Source: Hevea brasiliensis
Taxonomy: Eukaryota > Streptophyta > Magnoliopsida > Malpighiales > Euphorbiaceae
Assembly (NCBI RefSeq): GCF_030052815.1
Contig: NC_079510.1
Coordinates: forward strand, 28,535,823-28,599,822
Length of the DNA stretch: 64,000 nucleotides
Direction: 5' to 3'
The translations under genes were made by a program, and so were the position numbers. Shown in pieces: positions 1 to 15,200 of this stretch (its first letter is position 1; each line of letters opens with the position of its first letter). Below the pieces are notes generated by a model. The model was not told the DNA's origin. It did no database searches and was given only the letters and a program-made list of their open reading frames with translations.

Positions 1-1150
1 AGGCAGTGTAGCACATGGACTCTTGCTTGTGATGTTGCTTAGGGTTAAGCAACTTTGTCAGCAGGCACTCTAGAATGTGAAATCACATGCTGACCTGAAA
101 TTTTTTACACCTTATCTCCTACCCATTCATTTATCCTTACCCATTTTTAGATCTACTTTAGGATAGCTTTTAGGAATATATAAAAACATCATTATCTAGT
201 TTTTGCCCTAAGGAGAAAGAGAGAGAAAAACACAAGAAAGAAGAGGAAAGAAGGGAAACGCCATTGATTTCTCTAGGGGAAAGTAGCTGCTGAGACGTCT
301 GGAGCTGCAGAACCTTGACATCTTGGATTCTTGCACCTGGGTTTTTCTATTTTTAGCTTATTTTCATGTTTCTCTCTTCTTCTTCATCATTTTCACTTCT
401 AAATATCGCTATGAGTGAGTACAAACTCTAGATTTCAGATTTGGGAACCTTATTTTAGATTAATTTGTGGATTTAGACTAATTATTTTCATATTTTATAT
501 AAATATAAGTTTTGATTCTTTTCCTTATGTGCCTATTTTACTTGCCTAATGTTGATACCCATTGGGTATTATCTTAATCTTTGATTGAAGAACCCAAAGG
601 TGAAAATCATTAATAAATAATTAAGGATTAAAACTTAAAAGCACCTAAATATAGAAATAAACTAGGGGTTTAAGAGGTTACAAAACTTAATGAGTTTTAA
701 GTAAATCAAATATCATACGAAAGTAGGTTTGGTTATCTTGAAATACTCTTTGATTAGCTTGAAAAAATATTGAGAGACTTTAAAATCAATCACCTTCAAA
801 CTCTATTTTTCTCTTAAATTTAGATGAACCAAGACAAATCTCAGTTAATTTATGCATAAACCCCAACTCTGGGATCATTTTTACCCTTAATTAGTCTTTG
901 ATTTTAATTATTGATTGTTAATTTAGTTTAATTGCATCTAAATTAACAATTTATTTGCCTAGCTATTGGCTTATTTTGTTTAAATTTACCAATTTTATTA
1001 AGTTTATTTGCAATTATATTTTACTTCCATTATCATTAGCCTAAATAATTGCTTCATTCATAGTTTGGTAATCAAACGCAAATCCTCGTAGGAACTATAC
1101 TTGACTTATCACTTTATTACTTGATATGGCCTATATACTTACGGATAACC
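1..1150 (+). mobile_element. Decayed LTR/leader-like sequence of a retrotransposon
   Basis: No convincing ORF is present. A TATA-like stretch (ATATATAAAAAC, 176-187) is followed by a purine-rich leader with GAGAAAGAGAGAG, then by a 'tatgagtgagta' block near 410 and by 'aatcctcgtaggaactata...ttatcactttattacttgat' near 1080-1125. This order of motifs resembles LTR and leader sequence of plant LTR retrotransposons that I recall. No terminal repeat partner, PBS or target-site duplication could be found, because the left end is outside the window. It could also be the 5' region of an unseen gene. Confidence 0.35.
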
Positions 1151-2430
1151 AACATCAATTTCTAATACAGTCTTCTAAACAAGAATGCACCAAATAAACA
1201 AATCACTTAATTCTCTTGCATGAGAGGATAAATTAGAGCCACACATGCACACCTAATACATATTGGGAGCCAACCCCACACCCTAGCTCTCTGAAATCTA
1301 ACATGATCTCTTAATCCTTTTTCTACGAGAGTTAGTGATCCATATAGCCATTGTACCTATCCCGCAGTGGCGAGAGTCAATCAATCCATATAGTCATCAT
1401 ACCTCAATCAATCCATATAGTCATCATACCTACCTTGCCCATTCATATCCACATCCACGAGAGCCAGTGAATTTCTCATGCCATACCTACCCCTTGATTC
1501 CACATTCATAATACATATATATAAGCTCTAACTTGTTCCCAAGGTGGCTCAACATATAAAACTATAATGCTACAGATAGGGGATGCTTCTATAAGTGAAT
1601 ACATGAATATGCCAGAAAATATAAATAATATTGAAATTATAAAAATAATCAATATCTAACTCACTACGCTGACGACTTGACTGTAGTTGGTCAAGCTAGA
1701 AGAAAAAAGACTATCGTGTCGATCACCTTTGCCAATTTTGCTATATGAAACGCATTTGAAATGTCTAAAAATGCTAAAATTGACTGTTATTATGACCACC
1801 TTCCAAGACAGTCTATCAATGTCTAGACAAAGCCAAAAACTCGATACCAGGTGTTAGTAAGCTATTACAAATCCGATCGCACAAATTGATCTAGATTGTT
1901 TGATAATCTCCTTTTCCAAATGGTTCTCGATCAAAGCAAACTTGGTCCCATTTCGAAGGTTTTGGCGCATTGAGATCATTGGTGGTCTCGGATCACCAAT
2001 TTGATGGTTGGATCGGCCGAAATATGGCCAAAAAGTGGTGAAAGACATATTTTTCTCTCTCATCATTTCTCGTGATTCTAGCCACCTTACTCGCTGCCAC
2101 TAGTTGGAAAAGATAGAAGGGGATGAGAGGAAGCAAGCGCTACTAAGATCTAGCCTATTGACTGCCAAAAATGGCTAGAATTGGCCCAAGAAATTGACGT
2201 GTTGCGTGTCACTTCTCTTCCTCGTTATTTTTGCCTATACAGCCACCATTCAACGTCTAAGGAAGGTCGTCGGAGTTACCTCGTCGTGCTAGAGCTGTTG
2301 GATGGCCCGTGTGCAGTGGTTGGAGCTATTGGCCGGACGGAATGGTAGAAGGGGGGTGGGGGCGGGGGTGGTTTGCTCTATCAAGGAAGAAAGGAGATGG
2401 GGGAAGGACACGCTAGGCATTTTAATTTTT
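1151..2430 (-). mobile_element. Probable fragment of a Ty3/gypsy-type LTR
   Basis: The order of short landmarks resembles the minus-strand gypsy LTRs at 25660-29066 and 31915-35837: a 'gagagga...acatgcacacc' block, then paired 'gagagtcaa / gagagccag' blocks, then 'gcttctataagtgaatac', then a GTCGA-containing segment near 1710, then a purine-rich leader. The similarity is loose and judged by eye. No coding sequence is visible; open frames at 1854-2066 and 2302-2613 show no protein features. Confidence 0.3.
1377..1430. repeat. 27-bp perfect tandem duplication
   Basis: The 27-bp unit beginning TCAATCAATCCATATAG occurs at 1377-1403 and again, identical, at 1404-1430. It lies in the LTR-like fragment and probably arose by replication slippage. 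Confidence 0.9.
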
Positions 2431-5400
2431 TTCTTTGAATTTCAATTATGTCCCAAACTTTTCAAAAGCTTTTCCATTGAGTCCATTTTCAATCAAGTCT
2501 ATTTCTTTTTAATTTATTTAAATCAATTTTTAATTGAACAAATAATAATAATAATAACATTCAAATTTAATTATATTTTTATTCTCCAATTTAATGATTC
2601 CATACTAAAATAATGCATTATATTTAAAATAGTATTTAAACAAGAAAAAGCAAAATAATACTTTAGAGTTTATAATTTATAATCATTTTGAACATAATGA
2701 TAATATTCATACCAAAATAATACTAAATTTAATTGTATTTACATATAATATAAAAAGTCTTAAATAATTTTAATTGAATTTAATAATAATAATAATAATA
2801 ATCAAAATTACGTTAAGTATAAAATAATCTTATAAAATATGTTTGAATAATAAAATAATATTAAAAATTATAATTTTCTTTAACAAGTCATTACTCCTTC
2901 GATTTCGCAAGCGATTGTGAGTCACTCTTCTTTGCATTGATTTACAAAGGTTGTTGTTTCCATAAAAAAATTTTTATTTTCCTCTTAAATAGTTTTTTTT
3001 AGTAATATTTTTTTGAAAATGTTATTTTCTTAAAAATGCTTTTTATTAAAAAAAATATTTTTCTCATTTTTTAATAGACTTTTTTTAAATTTTATAAAAT
3101 TTTAAAATTAAATATTAATTTAACTAGTATAATAATATCTTTTCATATATATTTATGAAAAGATATATGTTTTTAAATACAAAAATTAATTTATTATAAA
3201 TTTAAAATACAATAACTTATTTATTAATCCTCGTGGCAAACTCTTTCGCTTAAATTTTTTTTTACATCGTTTGCAAAAAAATATTAAAAGTTTTTATATT
3301 TTATTTTTATATTTCCATAAAGTTTTAATTATTTTTGTAAAATAATTATTTCATAAAATATATTTTAAATTAATAAACTTTATGACTTTATAAAAATAAT
3401 TATAATATCTTTTATAAAATAATAAATTTTCTTTATTAAAAAATTGTGTTATTATTATCCAATTTAAATTTAATTTTCAATGTTAAAAAATTTAAATTAT
3501 ATTATTATAAGGTTACTTTAAAATGGCATTTGTAAAAGTTGTTGCTGATTGTAATATGAAAAAAAAAATCAAATAAGTTTCTATACTTTTAATAATAAAA
3601 TATTATTTTTTATTTTTAAATAATAAATATTAAGTAATAATTTTAATATTAAATAATTTTTACTATGTTTTTTAATTTCCTTTTTTAGTATTTAATTTTA
3701 ATTAAAATTAATAAGTAATTTTAATATATGAAATTATAAAAAAACAATATTTTATTTTTAAACAAATAATATTTTATTAAATATAAATTTATTTAACCTT
3801 ATTAAATAATATAAAAATTTATTTAACTCAAAATTTAATTTTAAACTTACTTAATCTCCTACTAAAAATTTTGAAGCTTATTTAGTTTTTTTTTTATTTA
3901 TTTTTTAATTATTCTAATATCATTCTAGAAAAGATCGTTCTCTGTTTTTCTATTTTAAAAATTGCAAGAATCCTTTTTGACTTTTTCCTTAGCTGGAGGC
4001 AACTTCCTGATATGAACCCGAAGAAATCACTTTCTCATAAAGTTGACTAATTTTTTTGTATTTTTATAATTAGCTTTGATTAAACTTAAATTTAAAATCT
4101 ATTGAAATTCATTGATAAATTCACTAATTCCAATCACAAGTGAAAATTCAAAAGAAAAAAATATTTTCTTTTCTTTCATTTATGTGTTCCATTTTTTAAA
4201 ATTTTTTATTAGAGGCTAAAATAGCATTTTTTTTTATAAATGTCAATTTAAATTTTGTTAAAAATTAAAACGCATTTAATATAAATTTATATAAAAATGA
4301 GTTTAATATAACTTAAATTAAATATTTATATAAAATTAATTTAAAAAATTAAGTAAAATATTTATATAGTTAAAATAATAATTGTACTAATTTCTTATGT
4401 AAATATTATATTTTTGTATGAAAAAAACTAACTATTCAAAAAAAAATAATATAAAGAATTTGAAAGATCTGATAGTGTTAAAAAAACATATAGATTTGAT
4501 CAATAGTTGAACTGTGCTATTCACTTTTTGACTTTATGATTTTTTTAGGAGCATTATTAGATGACTTCTAAAATTTAAAATCTCTCATTGAAGTAAAGAT
4601 TTACACCTTGTAGAGTACTTTTTTCCAAAAAAAAAAATCTTAACAAATAAAAATACATAAAATCTCTATTAAAAGAAAAAAATCACAAAAATTCAAAGGC
4701 GCTGTTCGACAATATTAGTTATTCTAATAGCTGTTGATTATTTTTGTAGCTGTTAATTATTTTACTAGCTATTAGCTATTAGTGGCTAACTATTTATATA
4801 GTGATTTAAAACAGAAGTGTTGGATAAAAATAGTTATTAAATTAGTTATTAAATATAAAAATAGTTATATCATTTTATTGACCATTGTCAAAATACTATT
4901 TAACCTCTAAAAATTATGAGGGATAGCTTTTTATGAACCAGTATTTCAAACTCTAAATACTATTATAAATACTATATTACCGAATCATATAAATAAAAGA
5001 GGTAATATTTTGATTATGGTCAAAATATTAAATATTATCTTAAAAATTATTATTTAACATAGCTAAAGTCTACCAATAAAGACACATCAAAGGATTTATT
5101 TACTAAATTTATCAATAATAATAATGATAAATTTGATAAGATATAAAAAAATAAAAAAATTTATTTTAAAAAGATATAAATCTTAAAATTATTAAAAAAT
5201 TAATAAAAAAGATCGAATATCAAAAAGAGGGAAAGAGAAAATATAAAAAAAAAAATAAGAGAGAAAAAGAGGTTTTTAGAGAGAACACAAAGTCCTCCTT
5301 CTAAAATTTTTTTCAATAAAAGTAATAATTTTTTTATAATTAATTTATATTAAATTAATTATACAAAAATATAATAACATAATAATAATTTATACTTTAA

Positions 5401-7600
5401 ATTTAAATTCTATTTTCAATCAGTAAAATATTTTTCCTCTCCAAAAGAAAAAATTGCTTCCATCGCTATCACATTTGAAGGATTCTGATCGTATCTCCTG
5501 TCGAATTAAATGTATGTCGTATTTTTAACTAAAAAATAAAAAGGTTGTGGGACAAGTTGGTCGAATCAGTGGACCACATACACAGCAGCCACAATCAATG
5601 AAACCGTGGGGCATTTTCATCCCACTTGCAGAACCCCATAGTTAAATAAGCCCACCAGATCACCAATTATATAAATCTTTTATATTTTCTTTGAAAAATT
5701 TAGTACATTTTATATTTTATTTCAATCTATTAATATTTCAAATTTTAAAAATAAATAATATTATTAATATTAATACAATTTATTTTACAATAAACTTTAA
5801 TTAAAATTTAAATTTGAGAAAATAATTCTAATATTATTTAGTTTGTGACTATCATATTATTTTTTTTAATTTTTTTTGAATAAATATCATATATAAATAT
5901 TTAATTTTATGAGTATTTTTTTTATAAAAATAATTAAATTTTAATTTCTTTTATTAAAATTTTAAAATATAATTTTATTATTTTAAAAAAAATAAATAAA
6001 ATATACAAAACGCATCCAATTACCTTCCTCCCTTTTAAACTCTTTCCCTTTTTTATTTCTTCTTCATCAATAATTATTAATTAAATAATTTTATTTATAA
6101 AATAATTAATAAATTAATTTAAAAATTTTTAATTTTATATTATAATAATTTTCATAAAATTAAATTAAAATTTAATAAATTTTATAAAAAATTATTAAAA
6201 TTTAATAATTTTTATAATAACACTTATAAAATTAAATTATTATGAATGATAATTACTCCAATCTTTCCTTTTTAGTGAACACATTTGGTCCCTTCTAATG
6301 TAATCATTAAAATGTCTTTTTTTTTTCTTTTTCTTTTTTTTTTTTTTTGCCTTTTTAATTTAAAGCTCAAATCAACTGCCCAAAAGTGTTAAAGAAAAAG
6401 TCTTTGGGTCCCAAAATTCTTGAAGGAAAAAAACATTTTTATTGAAAATAAAGTAATCAACGAGCTACTAATGTTGGAATCATCTTCAAATTATTTAATT
6501 TAAATTTTAATTAAAATTAAATAAGAAAATTATTATACAATATTATTTTAATAATTTTTCATTGAGATGAAAAGATTAAAAATGGTTATGTTCATATAAT
6601 ATCAATTTCATTTTGCATAAAAATAAAAACCATCATAATAACATGAGTATTTTTGTTCTTTTAATAAAAAATTTTTATTAATATTTAGTAAAAATGAATT
6701 TTATGAAATTTTGTAAAATTTATTTATGAATATAAAATTTTAGTATTTGATTTAAATGAAAATTTATTTAAAATTTTTAATAATTAATTCTATGAAATGT
6801 ATTATTACTAGACTAAATTTCTTCAAAATTCATAAAATTTATAAATAAACTCAAAACTTAAAATCATATATATTTTAAATGATAAAATTATCCTTTTATT
6901 ATATTATATTTTATTTATTTTAAATATAAAATTCATTTCATTTGAAATAAATTTCATATTTCATATAAAATATATTAAAAAATTCATTTACTATATTTTA
7001 TTTAGGGAATAGTTATTTTTCTCACTTTAATAAAACCACCAAATTTACTAATCTAAACTCCATTTGAATCATTTTTTATTTATTTTACATGTTTTAAGTT
7101 TAATAATAATAAAATTAATTAGAAAAAAAAATACAAAACATTTACGTCATTTTATAATTTATTTTAAGATTTTAATTTTAAATTAAATATCCTAACATTT
7201 CATGTTGAGTGTAATTAGACCTAAAATTTAAAATCACAGCATAAAATTTGAAATTTCTAAAATACAACCTCATATGTGTAGCCTTCTAAAATAATGACTA
7301 TTCTTGCTTTTTATATAATTTTTTCTAATTTTAAAAATTAATTTTAAATTTTATGTATAATTAATCCCAATTGAAAACGTTATGGTACTTAATTTAAAAT
7401 TAAAACCTTTAAGATGAAATTTTAAAATCATATAAATGTTTGGAATTTTTTTTCAATTAGCCTAATAATAATAATAATAAATAATTTTTATATAAAATAT
7501 TTTTATTATCTAACTAAACATATATAATTTTTTTATTTAAAAAATAATTGTGATTATTTTCAATTACTTGAATGATTAGGCCAACATCTCCCACACACAC

Positions 7601-7602
<2 letters not shown>

Positions 7603-7642
<40 letters not shown>
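7603..7642. repeat. (TA)n microsatellite
   Basis: About 20 uninterrupted TA units, preceded by a short (CA)n run at about 7592-7600. Confidence 0.95.
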
Positions 7643-7644
<2 letters not shown>

Positions 7645-9192
7645 TTGCTTTCAATTTAAAGTAAATAAATTGTATCTTGTTATTGAAGTGCCTAATGTTA
7701 GAAGCTAACATTTCTTAAACATGTTATTAAGTTTAAAATAATAAATGGACACCACTTCAAAAGTTGTTTGATAATTAAGAAATGGAGATTGTCACTTCAA
7801 AGTGCAATTATTTCATGAGAATCAAATCAAATCACACTTATAATAATTAAACTTCTTTATTTCTCTTTTGGTCATTAAATTAATCTCTTAATTACAAAAG
7901 CTAATCTAGGTGCTCATCTAGATACCACTAACATAAAATCTATTATTCATCCCATGTGAAGGCTGTTCTCCATTTCTGAGACAATGTAGTTATTTTTGCA
8001 GGACTAATTATATTTTTTTATATTTTATATTTTAAAAAAATATTTAGCTTAAAACTTAATTACACAATGAAGAAATCTAATATAATTATTTTTAACTTTT
8101 TATCTAATTTAGTTTAAAAAATTTAATTTAAGTGCAATTTAACTAAAGAATTAAGAAAATTAAAAAAACTAGACATCTTATTTTTGCTTAAATCAATAAA
8201 TTTAGACTAAAATTAATAAAGAAATTAAATTTTTTAATTTTTTTATTCAAATCAAGAAATTAAAAAATTTAGTCTGTAAAAATTAATTTTTTAGTTAAAT
8301 TGAAATTTTTTAATTAATTTGACAAAAAATTTAAAATGAGACAAATTAAATTTCTCCGATAAATACAAGAGCTGAATTGAACATTTTATAAAAATTATTT
8401 ATAAGGTTTGATATATATAATATAAATTTTTAAAATTCATAATTTTATAGTAAATTAAACTTTTCTAAATAATAATAAATATTAAAATTAATGGTTTAAA
8501 TAATAAAAATTTTAATTTTTTTAATTATTCTTGGTGCAATTAACTTCAAGAAACAAAATTAAAGGTGGGAGGGTCAACGTTAATAGGTCTATAAAAGCTT
8601 TGTCAAATATTACAGTGCAAATTGGGACCCTGCCCTTTATTAGGGTTGTTCACCAACACCATTGTATCCAAAAAATGCATTTAATTAATATACCTGCTGA
8701 AAAGAAAATGTTCCCTCTATTGCCACTATGTATTATCATTTTCTCTTGGGAAAATAATATGTCAAACCTCCATTAATTTCAATTATAGATTTAATATATA
8801 TGGGTGGAGTTAGACAAATTTGATTAAGTCAAAGCTTAGTCTTAATTTAATATAGGTCTTGAATTATCAACAAAACTAGGTTTACTCCAAATTCGTGGAA
8901 AGTTTAAAAGAAAAAATATGAACAAGTATGTTGTGGTTTCACGTTTTTATAAGGTAGGGTTTTAGCTTTTTTTTTTTTTTGTTTTTTATATCATGACTCA
9001 TGGCAGATTTCAAACCCAGAAAAAAAAAAAAAAAGGGCAACCGTAGGTTAATCGCGAATATAAAACTCAGTCATTTCTCATCATATGAATATTTATGATA
9101 TAAACATATTTATCTCTGTCTATTTTATAAAAAATATTTTATATATGAAAAATATTTTATTGTTTATATATAATATTAAATTAATGGTGTGC

Positions 9193-9195
<3 letters not shown>

Positions 9196-9228
<33 letters not shown>
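9196..9228. repeat. (TA)n microsatellite
   Basis: About 16 uninterrupted TA units. Confidence 0.95.
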
Positions 9229-9235
<7 letters not shown>

Positions 9236-11785
9236 ATTATTAAAATATGAAAAATGATTTTTTTAAAAGAGAAAATTATTTTTCTTAAAAATATGTAAAA
9301 AATATTTTTTAAAAAAATGTTTTTCTTGAAATAAATAGAGTCTAAAAGTGACTTAATTTTTTTTTATTATGAAAATATTTTTCATTGATTAATTTTTTTT
9401 AGTACCTACACGATAAAAAATATAAAATATATTTTGCAGAAAAATATTTTTTATAAAACAAACGAAAATTTAGTGTAAAAAAAATTGAATAACCAAAAAG
9501 AATTTATATAATCGACTTCAACTAATTTAGATTAAACAATTCAAAATCAAACTTAATATTATTATGACTTGACTAAGGTGTACTTTTTATTTTATTATTT
9601 TAAATTATAGTGTCAAATTAACATTTAATATTATTGTATATACATTAAAGACTTTTTCTACATTTTCGTAAATAATGAAAAATCAAACAAATCAAAATGG
9701 GAATCAACTCAACCCATTGTGCAGTTGAAATTGTGGAATTCTGTTCCAATGAAGTAGCATAATAATGGAGTTGAAAATATAGTGCAAAAGTTATAGCGGA
9801 CCATACTGAAAATGAAGACCGAAATCAACTGGTCCAGGAGTGGGAATTAATTTTCAATGCTGGGATTTTTCCAAGACTTAGTCCAACGCTGCACAATTGC
9901 CCAAACTTCACCCATAACAGCCATGTCTACTTGCCCTTCAGTGCATGAATGATAGATCAGCGACACTTCTCAACTGCACATACCCACCCCATTTTCTTTT
10001 TTTTTTTTTAAATTTTTTTTCATCACCAATAAATTTCATCGTCATTTAAGCGTCTCATATATATTCAAATAAAATTTAAAATATGATTAATTTTCATTCA
10101 CTTTAAGGTACAAGAAATGAGAAGTCTATAATTTAAAATTTTTTATCTACTTATTTTTAAATTATTAAAAAAAATGTTACTTCCTATTTGTAATCTAATA
10201 ATAAGTATATTGTGCTTTTCATTTAATAATAATAATAATAAATCTCTTATCCTCTTTTAATTTTTTTTTTACTTTTTTCTCGTTATTTCTTTTTAATTTT
10301 CATTTCGAATAATATTAATGAATGCTTTTATTTATGATAATACATTTTTTTCTTTTCTATTTTTTTTATAATTCTCAAATTTTTATCCATTTATAATAAA
10401 TTTTGGATATATATTTTCTTATTTATTATTATTATTAATAGATATTAAGTAAATAAATTCTCATATATATTTTTATTAATAAATCTAGATTTTTTACGAT
10501 ATCTTCTCCCATTAATAGTTTTGTTATTTAAAATATTTTATTTTTTAGAGAAAAGTATCTTACAATATATAAATTATTTTTTTAGTTGGAGATATAAACT
10601 TTGAGGCTATCTAATAAAGTTAAAAAATAAAATCATAAAAATAAAAAGTAGGTTACATATTGATCAAACTACATATTCTGTGAATACTATCATATTTTGA
10701 AAATTTTTTATATGAATAATTAGTTTTATTTATATAAAAATAAAATATATTAATTTACACCTTCCTTTTGCATTCTTTATCTAATTAATATATATTTTTT
10801 TATTTTTAAAAAATAATAATAAAATTAAATTTTAGAAGTGATTATATATAAGTAGTAGTTAAGATTTAATTGACAAAAATAGAATAGAATTATAAAAAAA
10901 TTATGATAATTTAAGTACAATTATTAAAATTAAAAGTTTTGAATAGAATTGAAAAAAAAAAGAAAAAAACAAGACTTCTTTTGATATTAGGCCTATCTAC
11001 AATAATATCGTAAAATTATTTCCTAAAATACAATAATACAATAGTATAGTACAATTATTAAAATAGAATAATGCACTAAATTCTAGATACGTACATAATT
11101 GAATAAATAATTATATATAATAAAAAAATGCAAGGTTTATTATTTTTTTATAAAAAAAATGTGCGGACCTTGCCCATTAGACAAATTAATATGGCTTCTA
11201 TTATTTATATTGTTAGTTTTATTTATTAATACTAACAATAAAGAGACAATAACATGCTAAATATTTGTTTAATTAAGACCATAATTATTGTAAATCAAAT
11301 TATTAATATTATGTTTCTTAAGAAATTAAAAATAATATGGCGGTACAGTTGAAACGTGGCAGAATGACATGAGCATAGGTGCTACGGTGGTGCCAAGAAT
11401 AACACCACACGTGTACACTGAATAATTAAAGAACGGGCAAGCTAAAGGCTGACCGCGATTCACGGGCAGAGCTTGTAGTTGGGAAACAAAATCTTTGAAA
11501 CATGAGCCATTGCCATTTTTTTTTTTAATATTAAGCTTTGTAGATATTATAGTATGCGTCACCACCTACTCTTGTCGCTTTGAGCTCTGCTCTGGTTTGT
11601 CGTTTTGTGCCCTTTCCCCCTACTTTTTTTAAAATTTTTTATTGTCGTTTCCATGATAGTTTATAGATGACAAGGCATTGTGCCCCATATGCCATGCAAA
11701 TGCAATCTTAAATTAAATTAAAATAATTAAAAATTAATTTTTATTATTTATCAAAAAATATGATAATGGCTAAATCCAGTTAATC

Positions 11786-11812
11786 GAGCCTGAGCCTGAG
11801 CCTGAGCCTGAG
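11786..11812. repeat. (GAGCCT)4 hexanucleotide repeat
   Basis: Four tandem GAGCCT units followed by GAG. Confidence 0.95.
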
Positions 11813-12090
11813 TGAGCACCCCACATGAGATCAACGTCGAAGCAACTTTGTCGTGTACTCAAGAAGAAAATAAATAAATAAAATAAATAGAAGCAACAGG
11901 ATGATGGAAAAGCATGGTGGGGGGTGGGGCCACAGTGGATGGTATTCGGGAGTGGGGTCCATGATGGGTCCCATAGATGAGAAGTAGAAAAGGAAAGGAC
12001 AAAAGAATTAACAGTGAAGGGTGATGTCACGAGTTAGAGTGAAGAACAAGATCCTTGTGTTATATACCACAAAGCGAAACCGTGGGTTTT

Positions 12091-12137
12091 GGTTATTATT
12101 ATTATTATTAATTTATTTTATTATTATTATTATTAAA
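12091..12137. repeat. (ATT)n microsatellite, imperfect
   Basis: Two runs of TTA/ATT units separated by a short AT-rich spacer. Confidence 0.9.
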
Positions 12138-12249
12138 TTATTGTTTTTATTATTTCCTAAAACTTACCGTGCTTACACTTACTTTCATCTCTGGCGCGTG
12201 CTTGCCACCTATCACAATATTCTCGTTAAAAGTTATAAAATTTTATGAC

Positions 12250-15200
12250 AAAATATTCAATTTCACGTATATTTATTAAAAAAATTTAATTTTGTAATTT
12301 TTATTTTTTATTTAAATTAATTTAAATTTTTAACTTAAATTTAATTTAATTTAAAATTTATAGGCTAAACTTTTTAATTTTAAAAAATAAAAAATTTAAT
12401 TTCTTAATTTTAAAATTATTTTTTTATTTTTTAATTTAAATTTAAAAATTTAAAAATTTAATTTTTTAATTTTCTTAATTTATAAATTAAATTCAACATA
12501 AATTAAAATTTCTAAATTATCAATAAGTTAGAAGTGCTTTACCTAAAATTTTATACTTTACATACAAATTATCATTAATTTATTAACAATCAACATAATC
12601 AACTAACGTTATTGAAAATAGAGTAAATTATAATTTAATTTTTATAATCTTTATGCTTTTAAAACTAAATTATTTAATTTTTGATATTTTAATAAATTTA
12701 TAATTTAATTTTTTATCTATTTTTTTATTCTAATGATGTTATATTTTCAAATTAATGAAATGTTTTTTATTTATGAATTTCAATATAAAACAAAATACTT
12801 CATGAGATTTTGATTTATTTATAAATAAAATAATTCCTAATACAGCAAAACGAAAATTTTAATTGTTTTAATTTTTTTTAAATTTTACAAATTTAAAATT
12901 TATAAATTATATGTTAAAATTTCTAACATAATTAATAGTTAATTTTACAAAATAACTATTTATTATAAAATTAGCTATTAATAAGGTGAAATTATCAAAT
13001 TAATTATTAATAAATCATAATTTTTTAATTGATTCGAATTGTATTTATATTTAAATTATATTATTTGATAATAAAAAATAAAAAAAAAATAATCTATAGA
13101 CTTTTGCATCCAAATACGTCTAGTATTCATTACATCCTATCTTCTCTTTATGCCTATTTAGCATTGAGTTTACAGGTTTAAATTATTTTTTAATAAAAAT
13201 ATCATGTTAAATATTATTAAAAAAATTAATTTAAAAAAATTATTTTATTATTTTAATATTTTTATAATTAAATTTTATTAAAATTAATTTTAAATTATTT
13301 TTAATATTTTTAATTAATATATTTAAAAAAATAATTATCTCAATAATAAATTTAACAATAATGCTAAATCCTCTTGATCTCTTCCCCTCTCATTTTGCTT
13401 CGTCAGTATTCTTCTGGCCACTACCCCCTTTGTTAGTTGTTACTGGCCGTTTTCCTATCTCCAGTAACGCCAGAAAGTATCATCTAATGACTCGAGAGCA
13501 AAAAAATGCGTCAGGAAGTTAAATTTTGTAATAATATTATTAATTTTTAATTATTATAAATAAATATTTTCTTATATAATTTAATTTTAATTTTTTATAT
13601 TGTATTTTTATTCATATAAAATTATTTTCCCTTTTAAAAATTAAAATAAAAAATTTATTATAAAAAAAAACTTGAAGCCATTTTTTAAATTTTTGTTAAA
13701 TTTTAAAAAATTAATACAAGCTAATTCAAAATTTTATTTTTTAATTTTCTTTAAATATTTTTTAAAAATTATATCATTTTTCCATAAATTAAAAAGCCTT
13801 TCAAATTCCTTTCTTATTATTCCTTTCCCTCTACCTATGAACTTATAGAATCAATATTTATTAGTTACTAGTCAATAAAAATTATTAATTATTAATTTTA
13901 ATAAACAATTAAAAATAAATAATCAACCATATTAATCTTTACAAATAATGTAAAAGATTAATGGTTAAACAAATTAATCTTTACATACACCTAAAATATC
14001 TTTTAAAAAAAAACAATTAAGTCAAAATCTTATTAGTTTTCCTTTTCAATGAAGTCACAACAAAACTCAATCTCATTAATAAATTCTAACATCAGAATCA
14101 TTAGGAGAAAATCTCCATTAATCTTGCTATGTGAACAACACATGGCATCCTATTAATGGGTCACTTTATCCCATTGATGTCATTTAATGAAATAGTACTA
14201 ATTTATTATATAATTTTTTTAAATATGTCAAATCAATCAATATAAATATAAAATTATTACTTAATGGGCAAATTGGAGATTTTTGACATTGAGATTTTTT
14301 TTCTTTTTAAATTCATTTAAAGAAAATTAAGGTTACATATATTTTTATAACTATTGATAAATAAAATTTCTAAAAAATTATTGGATATGCTTTGATTCAC
14401 TCATAAAATAATTGAATCCTACAATGGATCCACAAAATATTAATTCATAAATATTTATTGATTTTAAACCTAACTAAATGAATTTTTTCTCTAGTTTGTA
14501 AAAATTTTCCATTTATTGCACATAGTTTAATTGCATCCATTTCATTGTTGTACTAATTTCAAGTATTAATAAAATTTAATTTAATTATATTATAGTATTT
14601 TTTATTATTGTCAAATTTTAAATTTAATCTTTCATCTAGGAAATTAAAAAAAAAATCTAATATAATAAAACCAATTTGAAGTTACATTTTTTCAAAATTC
14701 ATTCAAATAAAAAAATTAATATTCATTGATAGTAAATATTTCTAATTTTTATATTAAAAAATTATTGTTTATCTTAATTTATAAATTAATTAAATAAGTT
14801 TTATAATTTTTAAAAATAAATTTGTTTAATATTTTTTAGTTTATAAATAAAAAAAAAGAGTTTTTTTATCTTGATAACTATAAACTTTATGCTTATAAGT
14901 TAGTTTGACTAAATATATTTAATGTTTCATTTATTTTGTGAAAAATTACTAAAATGTGAAATATTTTTCATTTTTTATTGTAATATTAAATAAATGATAT
15001 ATATTATATATGTATAATTATTTTTATATTTTAGTAAAATTATTAAAATTTAAAAAATAAAAAAATAATTTAATTTTTTAGTTAAAAAATATTTTAAATA
15101 AATTTAAATATCATTGACATTAGAAAAATATAAAAATTATTTTATTTTCATAAAATATATGAAACTTAAATTTGAAATTTTTACAATGAGAAAAGAATAA

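Larger units (their letters stand above)
2431..11310. other. AT-rich intergenic DNA without recognisable genes
   Basis: This is very AT-rich sequence of T- and A-runs, TAAT/AAT tracts and (AT)n microsatellites. Open frames such as 8531-8776 (+) and 7514-7711 (-) are short and low in complexity, with no domain, splice context or codon signal, and I treat them as chance. No tRNA or rRNA was recognised by eye. Confidence 0.7.
11326..12240. other. GC-richer island in AT-rich DNA, possible regulatory or relic gene region
   Basis: Base composition shifts clearly against both flanks. The segment holds a palindromic G-box (ACACGTGT, 11407-11414), a hexanucleotide run at 11786-11812 and GTGGGG/GGGGTGGGGCC patches near 11910-11960. 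Frames on both strands (11326-11565 -, 11770-12030 -, 12021-12248 +) are short and partly made of repeat residues, with no recognisable domain. It may be a promoter-like or conserved non-coding segment, or a relic exon; I cannot decide. Confidence 0.3.
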
